Positions 6,942 to 14,922 are shown, numbered from the stretch's first letter. The stretch: 18,551 nucleotides of DNA from JBEVJK01 sp040510195 (GCA_040510195.1 JBEVJK010000057.1:1-18551), one strand, 5' to 3'. The notes: generated by a model not told the origin, from the letters alone. Program-made: numbers and translations.

Positions 6942-7967
6942 ATGAAACCCTTCCCCCGCATGCTGCTTGCTGGCCTGGTGGCCGGTTCCGTCCAGGTCGG
7001 GACGCTTGCAATGGCCTTTGCGGAGACGACGATCCTCAACGTCTCCTACGACCCCACGCGAGAATTCTACAAGGACTTCAACGCCGCCTTTTCTGAGCAT
7101 TGGAAGGCCGAGACGGGCGAGGACGTGACGGTGCAGGCCTCGCATGGCGGCTCCGGCAAGCAGGCCAGGGCGGTGATCGACGGCCTCGAGGCCGACGTCG
7201 TCACCCTGGCGCTGCAGAGCGACATCGACGCCATCGTCGAGAAGTCGAAGAAGATCAATCCCGACTGGCGCACGCGCCTGGAAAACAATTCGGCGCCCTA
7301 CACCTCGACGATCGTCTTCCTGGTCCGCAAGGGCAACCCCAAGGTCATCAAGGACTGGGGCGACCTCACCCAGGAAGGCTTGCAGGTGATCACCCCCAAT
7401 CCCAAGACCTCCGGCGGCGCCCGCTGGAATTACCTCGCCGCCTGGGCATGGGCCAATGGCAAGTTCGGCGGCGACGAGGCCAAGATCAAGGCGTTCGTCG
7501 CCGACATCTACAGCCATGTGCCGGTGCTCGACACGGGCGCCCGCGGCTCGACGGTGACCTTCGCCGAGCGCGGGCTGGGCGACGTGCTGCTCGCCTGGGA
7601 GAACGAGGCCTATCTGGCGCAGGACGAATTCGGCGCCGACCAGTTCGAAATCGTCATCCCGCCGCAGTCGATCCTGGCCGAGCCGCCGGTCGCCGTCGTC
7701 GATGCCAATGTCGACGCCAAGGGGACCCGCAAGGTGGCCGAGGCCTATCTGAAGTACCTCTATTCCGAGGACGGGCAGCGGCTGGCGGCCAAGCACCACT
7801 ACCGGCCGTCCAAGCCCGAGCTGGTGCCGGCGGGCGAGCTGCAGAAGCTGCCCGAGCTGAAGCTGGTGTCCATCGACGACCCGATCTTCGGGGGCTGGGC
7901 CAAGGCGCAGCCTTACCATTTCGGTGACGGTGGTATATTCGACCAGATCTACAAGCCGGCCCAGTAG
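6942..7967 (+). CDS. sbp: Sulfate-binding periplasmic protein of ABC transporter
   Basis: Captures sulfate (and possibly thiosulfate) in the periplasm for the CysTWA permease. The first ~27 residues are a Sec signal peptide: KPFPR, a hydrophobic core, then AMAFA with likely cleavage before ETT. The mature protein follows E. coli Sbp closely by eye: LNVSYDPTREFYKDFN, the anion-binding SHGGSGKQA (residues 68-75), EADVVTLAL, NSAPYTSTIVFLVRKGNPK, ITPNPKTSGGARWNYLAAW, LDTGARGSTVTF, and the C-terminal FGGWAKAQ. Its 341 residues match the usual family length. CGGAG lies 8 nt before the ATG. First gene of a four-gene operon, 12 nt upstream of cysT. CysP is a close relative and cannot be excluded as the better name. 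Confidence 0.95.
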   Translation: MKPFPRMLLAGLVAGSVQVGTLAMAFAETTILNVSYDPTREFYKDFNAAFSEHWKAETGEDVTVQASHGGSGKQARAVIDGLEADVVTLALQSDIDAIVEKSKKINPDWRTRLENNSAPYTSTIVFLVRKGNPKVIKDWGDLTQEGLQVITPNPKTSGGARWNYLAAWAWANGKFGGDEAKIKAFVADIYSHVPVLDTGARGSTVTFAERGLGDVLLAWENEAYLAQDEFGADQFEIVIPPQSILAEPPVAVVDANVDAKGTRKVAEAYLKYLYSEDGQRLAAKHHYRPSKPELVPAGELQKLPELKLVSIDDPIFGGWAKAQPYHFGDGGIFDQIYKPAQ

Positions 7968-7979
7968 CAAAAGGACTCC

Positions 7980-8831
7980 ATGTCGACAGCACCCGCCGAG
8001 GCGGGGTGGCGGTTCAGGACGCCGAGCGTCATTCCGGGCTTCGGATTGACGCTCGGCTTCTCGCTTGCCTACCTGACGCTCATCATCCTCATCCCGCTCT
8101 CCGGGCTCGTCTGGCGCACCGCGTCGCTGGGCTGGACCGAATTCGTCTCCATCGCGCTCGAACGCCGCACGCTGCAGGCGCTCAAGATCAGCTTCGGCAC
8201 CGCGCTGATCGCCGCCGCCATCAACGTCGTCTTCGGCACGATCGTCGCCTGGGTGCTGACCCGCTACCGCTTTCCCGGCCGCCGCGTGGTCGACGCCATG
8301 GTCGACCTGCCCTTCGCCCTGCCGACGGCGGTGGCCGGCATCGCGCTCACCACGCTCTACGCGCCGCGCGGCTGGGTCGGCCAGCTGCTGACGCCGCTCG
8401 GCATCAAGGTCGCCTATACGCCGCTGGGCATCGTGATCGCGCTGGTCTTCATCGGCCTGCCCTTCGTGGTCCGCACCGTGCAGCCGGTGATGGAGGAGAT
8501 CGACCGGGGTGTCGAGGAGGTCGCCGCGACGCTCGGCGCCAGCCGCTTCCAGACCGTCTGGCGCGTGCTGCTGCCGGGGCTCGGGCCAGCGATCCTTACC
8601 GGCTTCGCGCTCGCCTTCGCGCGCGGCGTCGGCGAGTATGGATCGGTCATCTTCATTGCCGGCAACCTCCCCTATGTGTCGGAGATCGCACCCTTGCTGA
8701 TCGTCATCCGGCTGGAGGAATACGACTACCCGGCCGCGACCGCCATCGCGACGATCATGCTGGCGCTTTCCTTCGTCATGCTTCTGTTCATCAACCTGGT
8801 GCAGGCATGGAGCCGCAAGCGCTATGGTTGA
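7980..8831 (+). CDS. cysT: Sulfate/thiosulfate ABC transporter permease CysT (CysU)
   Basis: One of the two inner-membrane subunits forming the sulfate channel. The 283-residue protein has about six hydrophobic helices, starting near FGLTLGFSLAYLTLIILIPL (residues 21-40). The cytoplasmic EAA loop that contacts CysA is visible as EEVAATLGASRFQTVWRVLLP, followed by FARGVGEYGSVIFIAGN, a CysT hallmark. AAAAGGA (7969-7975) precedes the ATG at good spacing. It overlaps cysW by 8 nt. Confidence 0.96.
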   Translation: MSTAPAEAGWRFRTPSVIPGFGLTLGFSLAYLTLIILIPLSGLVWRTASLGWTEFVSIALERRTLQALKISFGTALIAAAINVVFGTIVAWVLTRYRFPGRRVVDAMVDLPFALPTAVAGIALTTLYAPRGWVGQLLTPLGIKVAYTPLGIVIALVFIGLPFVVRTVQPVMEEIDRGVEEVAATLGASRFQTVWRVLLPGLGPAILTGFALAFARGVGEYGSVIFIAGNLPYVSEIAPLLIVIRLEEYDYPAATAIATIMLALSFVMLLFINLVQAWSRKRYG

Positions 8832-9705
8832 CCTGCCGTCCTTCCAGCCCGAGCAGCCGTCACGCTTCCGCTCCGCGGTCACCGAGACCCCGCCGGTCCG
8901 TGTCACGCTGACGCTCGTCGCGCTGGCCTTCCTGGCCGTCTTCCTCCTGCTGCCGCTGATCATCGTCTTCATCGAGGCTTTCAAGAGCGGCTTCGGCGCC
9001 TTCAACGAGGCGATTTCCGACCACGACACGCTGGCGGCGATTCGCCTCACTTTGCTGGTGGCGGCCATTTCCGTCCCGCTCAACCTGGTGTTCGGCGTCG
9101 CCGCGGCCTGGGCGATCGCCAAGTTCGAGTTCAAGGGCAAGGCCTTCCTCACCACGCTGATCGACTTGCCCTTCTCGGTCTCGCCGGTCATCTCCGGCCT
9201 CGTCTACGTGCTGCTCTTCGGCGCCGGCAGCGCGCTCGGACCTTGGCTCAGGGCGCACGGCATCGAAATCCTGTTCGCCGTGCCGGGGATCGTGCTGGCC
9301 ACCGTGTTCGTCACCTTCCCCTTCGTCGCTCGCGAGCTGATCCCGCTGATGCAGGAGCAGGGCAATGGCGACGAGGAGGCGGCGCTGTCGCTCGGCGCCA
9401 GCGGCTGGCAGACCTTCCGCTATGTCACCCTGCCCAACATCCGCTGGGGCCTGCTCTACGGCGTCCTGCTCTGCAACGCCCGCGCCATGGGCGAGTTCGG
9501 CGCCGTGTCCGTGGTCTCCGGCCACATACGCGGCCTCACCAACACCATGCCCTTGCATGTCGAAATCCTCTACAACGAGTACAATGCGGTCGGCGCCTTC
9601 GCGGTCGCCTCCCTGCTCGCCGGCCTCGCTTTGGTCACGCTGGTCTTGAAGACATTGCTCGAAATCCGCTATGGCGCCGAGCTGGCGGCGACGCGGGGCC
9701 ATTGA
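8824..9705 (+). CDS. cysW: Sulfate/thiosulfate ABC transporter permease CysW
   Basis: Second membrane subunit of the sulfate importer. It has 293 residues and about six transmembrane helices, the first around VALAFLAVFLLLPLIIVFIE. The EAA loop reads DEEAALSLGASGWQTFRYVTLP, followed by ARAMGEFGAVSVVSGHIRG and TNTMPLHVEILYNEY, which separate CysW from CysT. The start ATG overlaps the cysT stop by 8 nt (8824-8831), indicating coupled synthesis of the two channel halves. No separate strong Shine-Dalgarno is needed or obvious. Confidence 0.96.
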   Translation: MVDLPSFQPEQPSRFRSAVTETPPVRVTLTLVALAFLAVFLLLPLIIVFIEAFKSGFGAFNEAISDHDTLAAIRLTLLVAAISVPLNLVFGVAAAWAIAKFEFKGKAFLTTLIDLPFSVSPVISGLVYVLLFGAGSALGPWLRAHGIEILFAVPGIVLATVFVTFPFVARELIPLMQEQGNGDEEAALSLGASGWQTFRYVTLPNIRWGLLYGVLLCNARAMGEFGAVSVVSGHIRGLTNTMPLHVEILYNEYNAVGAFAVASLLAGLALVTLVLKTLLEIRYGAELAATRGH

Positions 9706-9727
9706 GCGAACGAGGGACAGTTCTGGC

Positions 9728-10765
9728 ATGGAAGTTCGCGTCACCAATGTGCGCAAGGAGTTCGATCGCTTCCCGGCGCTCCGCGACGTCACGCTCGACA
9801 TCCGCTCGGGCGAGCTCATCGCGCTGCTCGGCCCCTCCGGTTCGGGCAAGACCACCTTGCTCAGGCTGATTGCCGGGCTGGAGCGGCCGACCAGCGGCGC
9901 CATCTATTTCGGCGACGAGGATGCCTCGCTGAAGACGGTGCAGGAGCGCAATATCGGCTTCGTCTTCCAGCACTATGCCCTGTTCCGCCACATGACGGTG
10001 GCGGAGAACATCGGCTTCGGCCTCAAGGTTCGGCGCGAGGGCCGGCCGCCGAGCCGCGAGATCGCCCGCCGCGCCAGCGAGCTGCTCGACCTCGTCCAGC
10101 TGTCGGGCCTCGAGAAGCGCTACCCGGCGCAGCTTTCAGGCGGCCAGCGGCAGCGCGTGGCGCTGGCCCGGGCGCTCGCCATCGAGCCGCGCGTGCTCTT
10201 GCTCGACGAGCCCTTCGGCGCGCTCGACGCGCAGGTCCGCCGCGAGCTCCGGCGCTGGCTGCGCGAGATCCACGACAAGACCGGCCACACCACGGTCTTC
10301 GTCACCCACGACCAGGAAGAGGCGCTGGAGCTGGCCGATCGGGTGGTGGTGATGAGCCAGGGCCGCATCGAGCAGGTCGGCACCGCCGACGAGGTCTACG
10401 ACACGCCGAACTCGCCCTTCGTCTTCTCCTTCATCGGCGAATCGAGCTCCTTGCCGGTGCGCGTGGAAGAGGGAGAATTGTGGATCGCCGACCGCGCCAT
10501 CGGCCTCAAGGCGCCCGACGAGCCGCCTGGCGGCGCCGTGCTCTACTTTCGCCCGCATGACATCGAGCTCCTCGACAGCCAGGGCGGCTGCATCGCCGGA
10601 ACGGTGGCGGCCAGCCGCCGCGTCGCCGGCACCCGCCATGTCGAGCTGGAGGTGGCCGGCGGCGGCCACCGTGTCGAGCTGGAGATCCCGACCTCGCACC
10701 CGGCCGCCGAGAAGACGCGCATCGCCTTCCGGCCGAAGAAGTGGAAGCTCTTCCCCGACGGCTAG
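9728..10765 (+). CDS. cysA: Sulfate/thiosulfate ABC transporter ATPase CysA
   Basis: Powers sulfate import by ATP hydrolysis at the inner face of the membrane. The 345-residue protein has Walker A GPSGSGKTT (35-43), Q-loop FQHYALF with Gln81, signature LSGGQRQRVALARAL (136-150), Walker B VLLLDEPFGALD (156-167) and H-loop His194 (FVTHDQEEA). Residues from ~235 form a C-terminal TOBE-like regulatory domain including YFRPHDIELL. I start at ATG 9728: MEVRVTNVRKEF is the normal CysA beginning, with GAGGGA at 9712-9717. An upstream in-frame start (9671) would lie inside cysW. The gene ends 20 nt before the convergent TPR gene, and the palindromic repeat beginning just beyond could fold and help end both transcripts. 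Confidence 0.97.
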   Translation: MEVRVTNVRKEFDRFPALRDVTLDIRSGELIALLGPSGSGKTTLLRLIAGLERPTSGAIYFGDEDASLKTVQERNIGFVFQHYALFRHMTVAENIGFGLKVRREGRPPSREIARRASELLDLVQLSGLEKRYPAQLSGGQRQRVALARALAIEPRVLLLDEPFGALDAQVRRELRRWLREIHDKTGHTTVFVTHDQEEALELADRVVVMSQGRIEQVGTADEVYDTPNSPFVFSFIGESSSLPVRVEEGELWIADRAIGLKAPDEPPGGAVLYFRPHDIELLDSQGGCIAGTVAASRRVAGTRHVELEVAGGGHRVELEIPTSHPAAEKTRIAFRPKKWKLFPDG

Positions 10766-10780
10766 TTTCCGGGCTTTGCG

Positions 10781-10882
10781 CTAGATCATTTCCGCTCTCC
10801 TTCGAATCGCGGAATTGCTCTATCTCTTTGTTTTTGCGCAATTCCGGACGCAAAACCGCTCGTCACTTTTGCTGGAATTGCC
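10781..10882. repeat. Rhizobial-type palindromic intergenic repeat, overlapping the TPR gene's 3' end
   Basis: This ~100-bp element holds three copies of an 8-mer in alternating orientation: GGAATTGC (10811-10818), GCAATTCC (10838-10845) and GGAATTGC (10874-10881), so either adjacent pair can form a hairpin. Between them lie CTCTATCTCTTTGTTTTTGC and CCGGACGCAAAACCGCT. I recognise this combination from a repeat scattered in many copies through Mesorhizobium-like and other Rhizobiales genomes; that is recollection, not a search, and I cannot give a formal family name. Boundaries are approximate. It contains the stop codon and last ~31 codons of the minus-strand gene and sits in the convergent junction with cysA. 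Confidence 0.75.
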
Positions 10883-12189
10883 TTAGCTCGGCAAGCAAAC
10901 AGCCGTGCCAGCGGGCTTTCCGGCCGCGCCGCTTGCCGTTCGGCCGAAAGCCGGGCGGCGAGTTCCCTCTCGTCGGCACGCAGCGCCGCCTCGATCAACG
11001 TCAGCGTGATGACGTCGCGCTGGGCGTGGCTGCCGCCGAAGCTGTGCGCCACGTCGCGCAGCGGCTCGATCAGCCGCGCCGCATCGCGATAGCGCCCCTC
11101 GCCGAACGCCTTGACGGCGAGGGTCACCGGCCGCCCGACATCGCGGGTGAAGGCCGCATTGTCGCCGGGACCGGCCATCGCCGCCTCCTGGGCCGAGAGG
11201 AGCTCGGCCGCCGCCTCCTCACGCCCGGCGCCGACGAAGGCCATCATGGCATGCGCGTCGTTGAAGGCGTAGTGGCCCGCGCTGGCCTTGGGCGCCCAGT
11301 TCTCGGCGACCGCTTGCCAGCGCTCGCCGACATCCGCACCGGCAAGGTGGAGCCGCCACAGCAGCGCCGACGCATCGACCAGGTTCAGCGCCAAGGCCGA
11401 GCGGTCGCCGAAGATCGGCCCGTCGAACAGCGCCAGCGCTTCGTCGAGCTCCCCGAGCTCGTAGTGGAAAAGCGCGAGATGCCACCAATTGTGGATTTTC
11501 AGGAAGCTGTCGGTCGACCAGCTTTCCGGACTGGCGCGCATCCAGGCGATGCCGTCGCGCTGCCGCCCTTGCATCTCCATCACATGCGCCACCGCATGCT
11601 GAGCCCAGCCGTCGCGCGGCTCCAGCCCCACAGCGCGCCGCCCGGCCCGCTCGGCGGCGGGGTAGTCGCCGCTCTCCTCCAGCCCGAACGCGTGCATGCC
11701 GAGAACGGCATGGTAGCCGGGCATGCCCTCCTGCCACGCCGGCATGGCGCGCCCGATGCGGTCGCGCAGGCGCATTGCCTGGCCGGTGAAGAAGTCGATC
11801 TGATGCCCTGCCTGCAAGGCAAGCACGTCGCGCGGCGTCTCGACCGTGAGCTCCTCGAGGATGCGGCCGGCCTCGTGCCATCGCCCCTCGGCGAGCGCGC
11901 CCAGCGCGGCCACATGGGCACGCTCGCGGGTGCTTGCCGGCAGGGCAGCGGCCCGCTCGTGGCAGGCGCGCAATGTCGGCAGCGCCGAATGCTCGGTCGA
12001 CAGGCCGTAGAGATACCCTTTGAGCACATGCGCCATGACGAAGCCGGGAGCCGCCTCGATCACCGCCTCGACCGCTCCCGCGGGGTCGCCGACGAAGCAT
12101 TGGAGCTGCCGCAGTGCCGATTGGTACGACGCCAGCGCGGCGGGCTCGGCGCCGGAGAGCGTCAGCCCCAGATCGTCCTTCACGGCCAC
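10786..12189 (-). CDS. TTC38-like tetratricopeptide repeat protein with repeat-derived tail
   Basis: A 467-residue, probably cytoplasmic, helical-repeat protein. The N-terminus (DDLGLTLSGAEPAALASYQ), GYLYGLSTE, PRDGWAQHAVAHVMEMQGR (residues ~191-209) and HNWWHLALFHYELGE (~233-247) match the bacterial relatives of human TTC38, whose function is unknown to me. TPR-like helix pairs continue to about residue 435. Start choice: GTG at 12189 has GGAGG 8 nt upstream and fits the family N-terminus, whereas TTG at 12234 has no binding site and would overlap lysE by 23 nt. The family-like part ends near LFACRAK; the last ~31 residues are encoded by a palindromic repeat and are unlikely to matter for function. 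It follows the LysE exporter by 22 nt and probably shares its transcript. No function is claimed. Confidence 0.82.
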   Translation of the reverse strand: MAVKDDLGLTLSGAEPAALASYQSALRQLQCFVGDPAGAVEAVIEAAPGFVMAHVLKGYLYGLSTEHSALPTLRACHERAAALPASTRERAHVAALGALAEGRWHEAGRILEELTVETPRDVLALQAGHQIDFFTGQAMRLRDRIGRAMPAWQEGMPGYHAVLGMHAFGLEESGDYPAAERAGRRAVGLEPRDGWAQHAVAHVMEMQGRQRDGIAWMRASPESWSTDSFLKIHNWWHLALFHYELGELDEALALFDGPIFGDRSALALNLVDASALLWRLHLAGADVGERWQAVAENWAPKASAGHYAFNDAHAMMAFVGAGREEAAAELLSAQEAAMAGPGDNAAFTRDVGRPVTLAVKAFGEGRYRDAARLIEPLRDVAHSFGGSHAQRDVITLTLIEAALRADERELAARLSAERQAARPESPLARLFACRAKAIPAKVTSGFASGIAQKQRDRAIPRFEGERK

Positions 12190-12197
12190 GGCAAGCG

Positions 12198-12202
12198 CCT
12201 CC
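12198..12202 (-). promoter_or_regulatory. Ribosome binding site deciding the GTG start of the TPR gene
   Basis: GGAGG on the minus strand, 8 nt from the GTG at 12189. The competing TTG at 12234 is preceded only by GGCATCGCCACCA, with no match to the anti-Shine-Dalgarno. Confidence 0.6.
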
Positions 12203-12211
12203 GTACGCGCC

Positions 12212-12835
12212 TCAATTCCCCGAGCGGACGGCAATGGTGGCGATGCCGGCGCCCACCAGGAGCGTGCCGCCTGCCTTGTTGAAGGCGCCGACGGCGCGCG
12301 GATTGCTGACCACGCGACCGGCCCGCGCGGCGACCAGCGCGTAGCCGAACGCGTTGAGGAAGGCGAGCACCAGGAACGTCGTCTCGAACACCAGCATCTG
12401 CAGCGGGAAGTTGGCGCCGCGGTCGATGAACTGCGGCAGGAACGCGACGAAGAAGGTGATGCTCTTGGGGTTGAGCGCGGTCACCAGCCAGGCGTGCACC
12501 AGCATTCTGCCCGCCGGGGTCCGCTCCGTCCGCGGCCTTGCGTCGAGTGTGCCGCCGGCGCGGAACAGCTTGATCCCGAGATAGATGAGATAGGCCGCGC
12601 CGATCCATTTCAGCACCGTGAAGACGGTGGCCGAGGCCATGAGCAGCGCGCCGATGCCGAGCATGGAGAGCGTCATGGCGGTGAAATCGCCGAGCGCCAC
12701 GCCGGCCGCCATGGGCAGCGCCGTCCTCAAGCCTTGGCCGAGCGCGTAGGAGACGACCAAAAGGATGGTCGGCCCGGGAATGATCAGCAGCACGGCGGAC
12801 GCCGCAGCAAAGGCGGCCCAGGTCTCGAGGCTCAT
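12212..12835 (-). CDS. LysE/RhtB family amino-acid exporter
   Basis: Inner-membrane exporter of amino acids or small metabolites. It has 207 residues, the usual length, with about six hydrophobic segments. The family motif IIPGPTILLVVSYALGQG covers residues 18-35 (PGP at 20-22), followed by ALPMAAGVALGDF, WIGAAYLIYLGIKLFRAG, and LVTALNPKSITFFVAFLPQFI. The substrate cannot be told from sequence; homoserine/threonine-type (RhtB) export is the usual annotation. GGAG lies 8 nt before the ATG, and a sigma70-like promoter is seen upstream. It is followed closely by the TPR gene. Confidence 0.93.
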   Translation of the reverse strand: MSLETWAAFAAASAVLLIIPGPTILLVVSYALGQGLRTALPMAAGVALGDFTAMTLSMLGIGALLMASATVFTVLKWIGAAYLIYLGIKLFRAGGTLDARPRTERTPAGRMLVHAWLVTALNPKSITFFVAFLPQFIDRGANFPLQMLVFETTFLVLAFLNAFGYALVAARAGRVVSNPRAVGAFNKAGGTLLVGAGIATIAVRSGN

Positions 12836-12861
12836 GAAAAGGCTCCGGTTCGCAGCGTGCG

Positions 12862-12890
12862 ATCAATCCAGAGCTTCAGGCACTTGTAAA
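12862..12890 (-). promoter_or_regulatory. Candidate sigma70 promoter of lysE-TPR unit
   Basis: On the minus strand TTTACA (12890-12885) and ATTGAT (12867-12862) are 17 nt apart, placing transcription start near 12855, about 20 nt before the exporter ATG. Spacing is ideal; box matches are 4-5 of 6. Confidence 0.45.
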
Positions 12891-12925
12891 GGCCTGGCGC
12901 CGCCCGTTCTGGGTCGGATGCACCC

Positions 12926-13654
12926 TCACCCGGCAGCTTCCCCCGTGCCGCGGGCCAGATAGAAGCGGGCGATTGCGCGCATCCGCTCCGGGCTCATCGG
13001 CGCGCCGTGGCCCCCGAACGCGCGCCGCACCGGCAGCTCCGCCAGCCGCGCCATGGTCGCCCGGTAGGCGGCACGGTCGCTGTCGGGCAGCGCGTCGTAA
13101 AGCTCGTCGTCATAGATGGCGTCGCCGCTGAAAAACAGGCCGTCGCGCTCGTCATAGAGGCCGATGGACCCCGGCGAGTGGCCGGGCAGCGACAAGACGG
13201 TCAGCCGCCGGTCGCCGGTGTCGACGACATCGCCCTCGCCGAGCAGGCGGGTGAGCGGCGCCGGCGTCAGCCGCCACGCTTTGGCGCTCCAGCCCTCGTG
13301 CGGAGGCCGCGCCACCGGCTCCTTCAGCGACCGGAACATGTCGGCATAGGTGAAGCGGTCGTCCATGGTGGCGAAGGCCTCGGCCTCGACCGCCGGCCCG
13401 GCCCTGTCGGCGAACTGGTGCAGGGAGCCGACGTGATCGACATGGCCGTGCGTGGCCACCGCCAGCAGAGGCTTGCCCGGCGTCGCCGGCAGCGCCGCCG
13501 AAAGGTCGCCGATGCCCATTCCCGTGTCGACCACCAGGTCGAGGTCGCGGCCTTCGAGATGGAAGATGTTGGCGCGGAAGATCGGGTGCACCTCGGGCTC
13601 TTCGATCAGCGTCAGGCCAGCCTCCAGGAAATGCTTGCGGAACCATTCGGCCAT
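12926..13654 (-). CDS. MBL-fold metallo-hydrolase
   Basis: A 242-residue metallo-beta-lactamase-fold hydrolase binding two metal ions. Visible ligands are THGHVDHVG (residues 68-76, HxHxDH), the later His in LPGHSPGSIGLYD, Asp in FSGDAIYDDELYD, and His in FGGHGAPM. No signal peptide is seen, so it is probably cytoplasmic. The motif set fits glyoxalase-II, lactonase and related esterase-type members equally well; substrate is unknown. AGAGGG lies about 7 nt before the ATG. It diverges from the L,D-transpeptidase gene over 82 bp, and there is no operon partner to narrow its role. Confidence 0.9.
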   Translation of the reverse strand: MAEWFRKHFLEAGLTLIEEPEVHPIFRANIFHLEGRDLDLVVDTGMGIGDLSAALPATPGKPLLAVATHGHVDHVGSLHQFADRAGPAVEAEAFATMDDRFTYADMFRSLKEPVARPPHEGWSAKAWRLTPAPLTRLLGEGDVVDTGDRRLTVLSLPGHSPGSIGLYDERDGLFFSGDAIYDDELYDALPDSDRAAYRATMARLAELPVRRAFGGHGAPMSPERMRAIARFYLARGTGEAAG

Positions 13655-13736
13655 TGCGGGCCCTCTCTTCTTCAGCCTTTGTCAACCATGAATCGTCAGG
13701 ATTGCCGCCGGTTCAACCCCTCGAGGCATCGATTCC

Positions 13737-14471
13737 GTGTCGCACTCCAAGTTCGCTTCGCCTGCCGGCCTCTCGCAAGCCCTGGTCACCCGCCGCCGCC
13801 TGCTGGCCGGCGGCCTCGGCCTCGTCGCCGGCGCCGCCGGATGCACCCGCTCAATGGATGTCGACGCGCTGCAGATCGACACCACGACGACCGGCGGCAT
13901 CCGCCCGCAGATCAGCGTCGACCGCGCGGTGACGAGTCCCGAGCTGATGTATGCCTCGTTGACCGACGAAGGCTTCCAGCTGCCCGAGGTGCCGTTCGAG
14001 AAGGTCGATGCCCGCTATCGCCGCCAGATCGTCGTCGACCCCACCGGCGAGGCGCCGGGCACCATCGTGGTGCATCTGCAGGAACGCTTCCTCTACCTCG
14101 TTCAGCCGGGCGGCGACGCCCTGCGCTACGGCGTCGGCATCGGCCGCGACGGCTTCCGCTGGTCGGGCCGCGCCAACATCCAATATGGCAAGAAATGGCC
14201 GCTTTGGACGCCTCCCAAGGATATGATCGCCCGCAAGCCGGAGCTGGAGAAGTGGCGCAACGGCCAGCCGGGCGGCCTCGACAACCCGCTCGGCGCCCGC
14301 GCGCTCTACATCTACAAGGACGGCCAGGACACCGGCTACCGGGTGCACGGCTCGCCCGAATGGTGGTCGATCGGCCAGGCGCTGTCCTCGGGCTGCGTGC
14401 GCATGATCAACCAGGACGTCATCGACCTCTACAACCGCGTGTCCAGCAAGGCACCTATCGTCGTGGCCTAG
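13737..14471 (+). CDS. YkuD-domain L,D-transpeptidase, Tat/lipoprotein-like N-terminus
   Basis: Forms or remodels meso-DAP cross-links (3-3 type), or attaches proteins to peptidoglycan, in the periplasm. The YkuD domain runs from about residue 107 (GTIVVHLQERFLYLVQPGG) to the end, with catalytic HGSPEWWSIGQALSSGCVRM: His204, Cys220, Arg222. The N-terminus has three Arg (19-21, TRRRLLAGG) before a short hydrophobic stretch and a Cys at 36 (VAGAAGC). This resembles a Tat signal with a lipobox, though Ala rather than Leu stands at -3. The start is GTG 13737; ATG 13688 is out of frame, and the next in-frame ATG would remove the signal. The Shine-Dalgarno is weak. Rhizobial genomes carry many paralogues of this family, so no specific gene name is given. 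Confidence 0.92.
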   Translation: MSHSKFASPAGLSQALVTRRRLLAGGLGLVAGAAGCTRSMDVDALQIDTTTTGGIRPQISVDRAVTSPELMYASLTDEGFQLPEVPFEKVDARYRRQIVVDPTGEAPGTIVVHLQERFLYLVQPGGDALRYGVGIGRDGFRWSGRANIQYGKKWPLWTPPKDMIARKPELEKWRNGQPGGLDNPLGARALYIYKDGQDTGYRVHGSPEWWSIGQALSSGCVRMINQDVIDLYNRVSSKAPIVVA

Positions 14472-14474
14472 GCG

Positions 14475-14922
14475 TTCAGAACCATCGCGCGGCTATCCGA
14501 CGAACGGGCCTGGCCCCGGCACTCGGTCAGGAAGCAAGGCAACGCGAACCTTCAGAACCAGCTCGCGATGTATTTCGACAGCTGGCCGATCGCCATACGC
14601 AATCAAAGTCACCATCGTTCGGATGACTTCTCTCATCATCGCTCCACCTCACCGGTCTACCTGGAGAGATGCCTTCTCGGTTATTTTCCACAGTAGGCCA
14701 AGCCGCCCGCGATAGCGCCGGCAGCGCCATTTCGCAATTCACCGGCTGGAGACGGCCCACCCGAGAGAGCACCGGCGACAGCTCCTCCGATCACGCCGGC
14801 AACGCAATACCCGCTGACATCGACAGGATTTTTCGCCGTAGCTGGTCGACCACCCCCCTTAGTCACTCCAACACCGTTACCTCCATCCACTATTGCCGCT
14901 GCTGCTGCCCATTTCAGAACCA
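14475..14922. repeat. Three direct copies of TTCAGAACCA
   Basis: Copies lie at 14475-14484, 14551-14560 and 14913-14922. The first and third extend to 12 identical bases, TTCAGAACCATC. The first two are also alike beyond the 10-mer, each followed within a few bases by TCGCG. Read on the minus strand the motif is TGGTTCTGAA and forms the first codons of the glycine-rich ORF (Met-Val-Leu-Lys). Confidence 0.6.
14493..14639 (-). CDS. Possible 48-residue small ORF
   Basis: Starts ATGATG with GGTGGAG immediately upstream (GGAG at 14642-14645, 2 nt from the first ATG and 5 nt from the second), so the second ATG (14636) would be the better start. The product begins MMREVIRTMVTLIAYGD and ends PGPGPFVG; no domain, signal peptide or membrane helix is recognised. 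It starts 41 nt after the end of the glycine-rich ORF on the same strand, so the two could form a pair. It could easily be a chance ORF. Confidence 0.15.
   Translation of the reverse strand: MMREVIRTMVTLIAYGDRPAVEIHRELVLKVRVALLPDRVPGPGPFVG

Noticed and set aside
6897..9191. A 764-codon minus-strand frame under the sulfate transporter genes.
   Set aside because: Shadow of sbp, cysT and cysW, whose products are unmistakable on the plus strand.
13680..13685. A perfect minus-strand TTGACA upstream of the MBL-fold gene as a -35 box.
   Set aside because: No -10-like hexamer lies 16-18 nt away (the position is GC-only), and the start would fall on the ATG.
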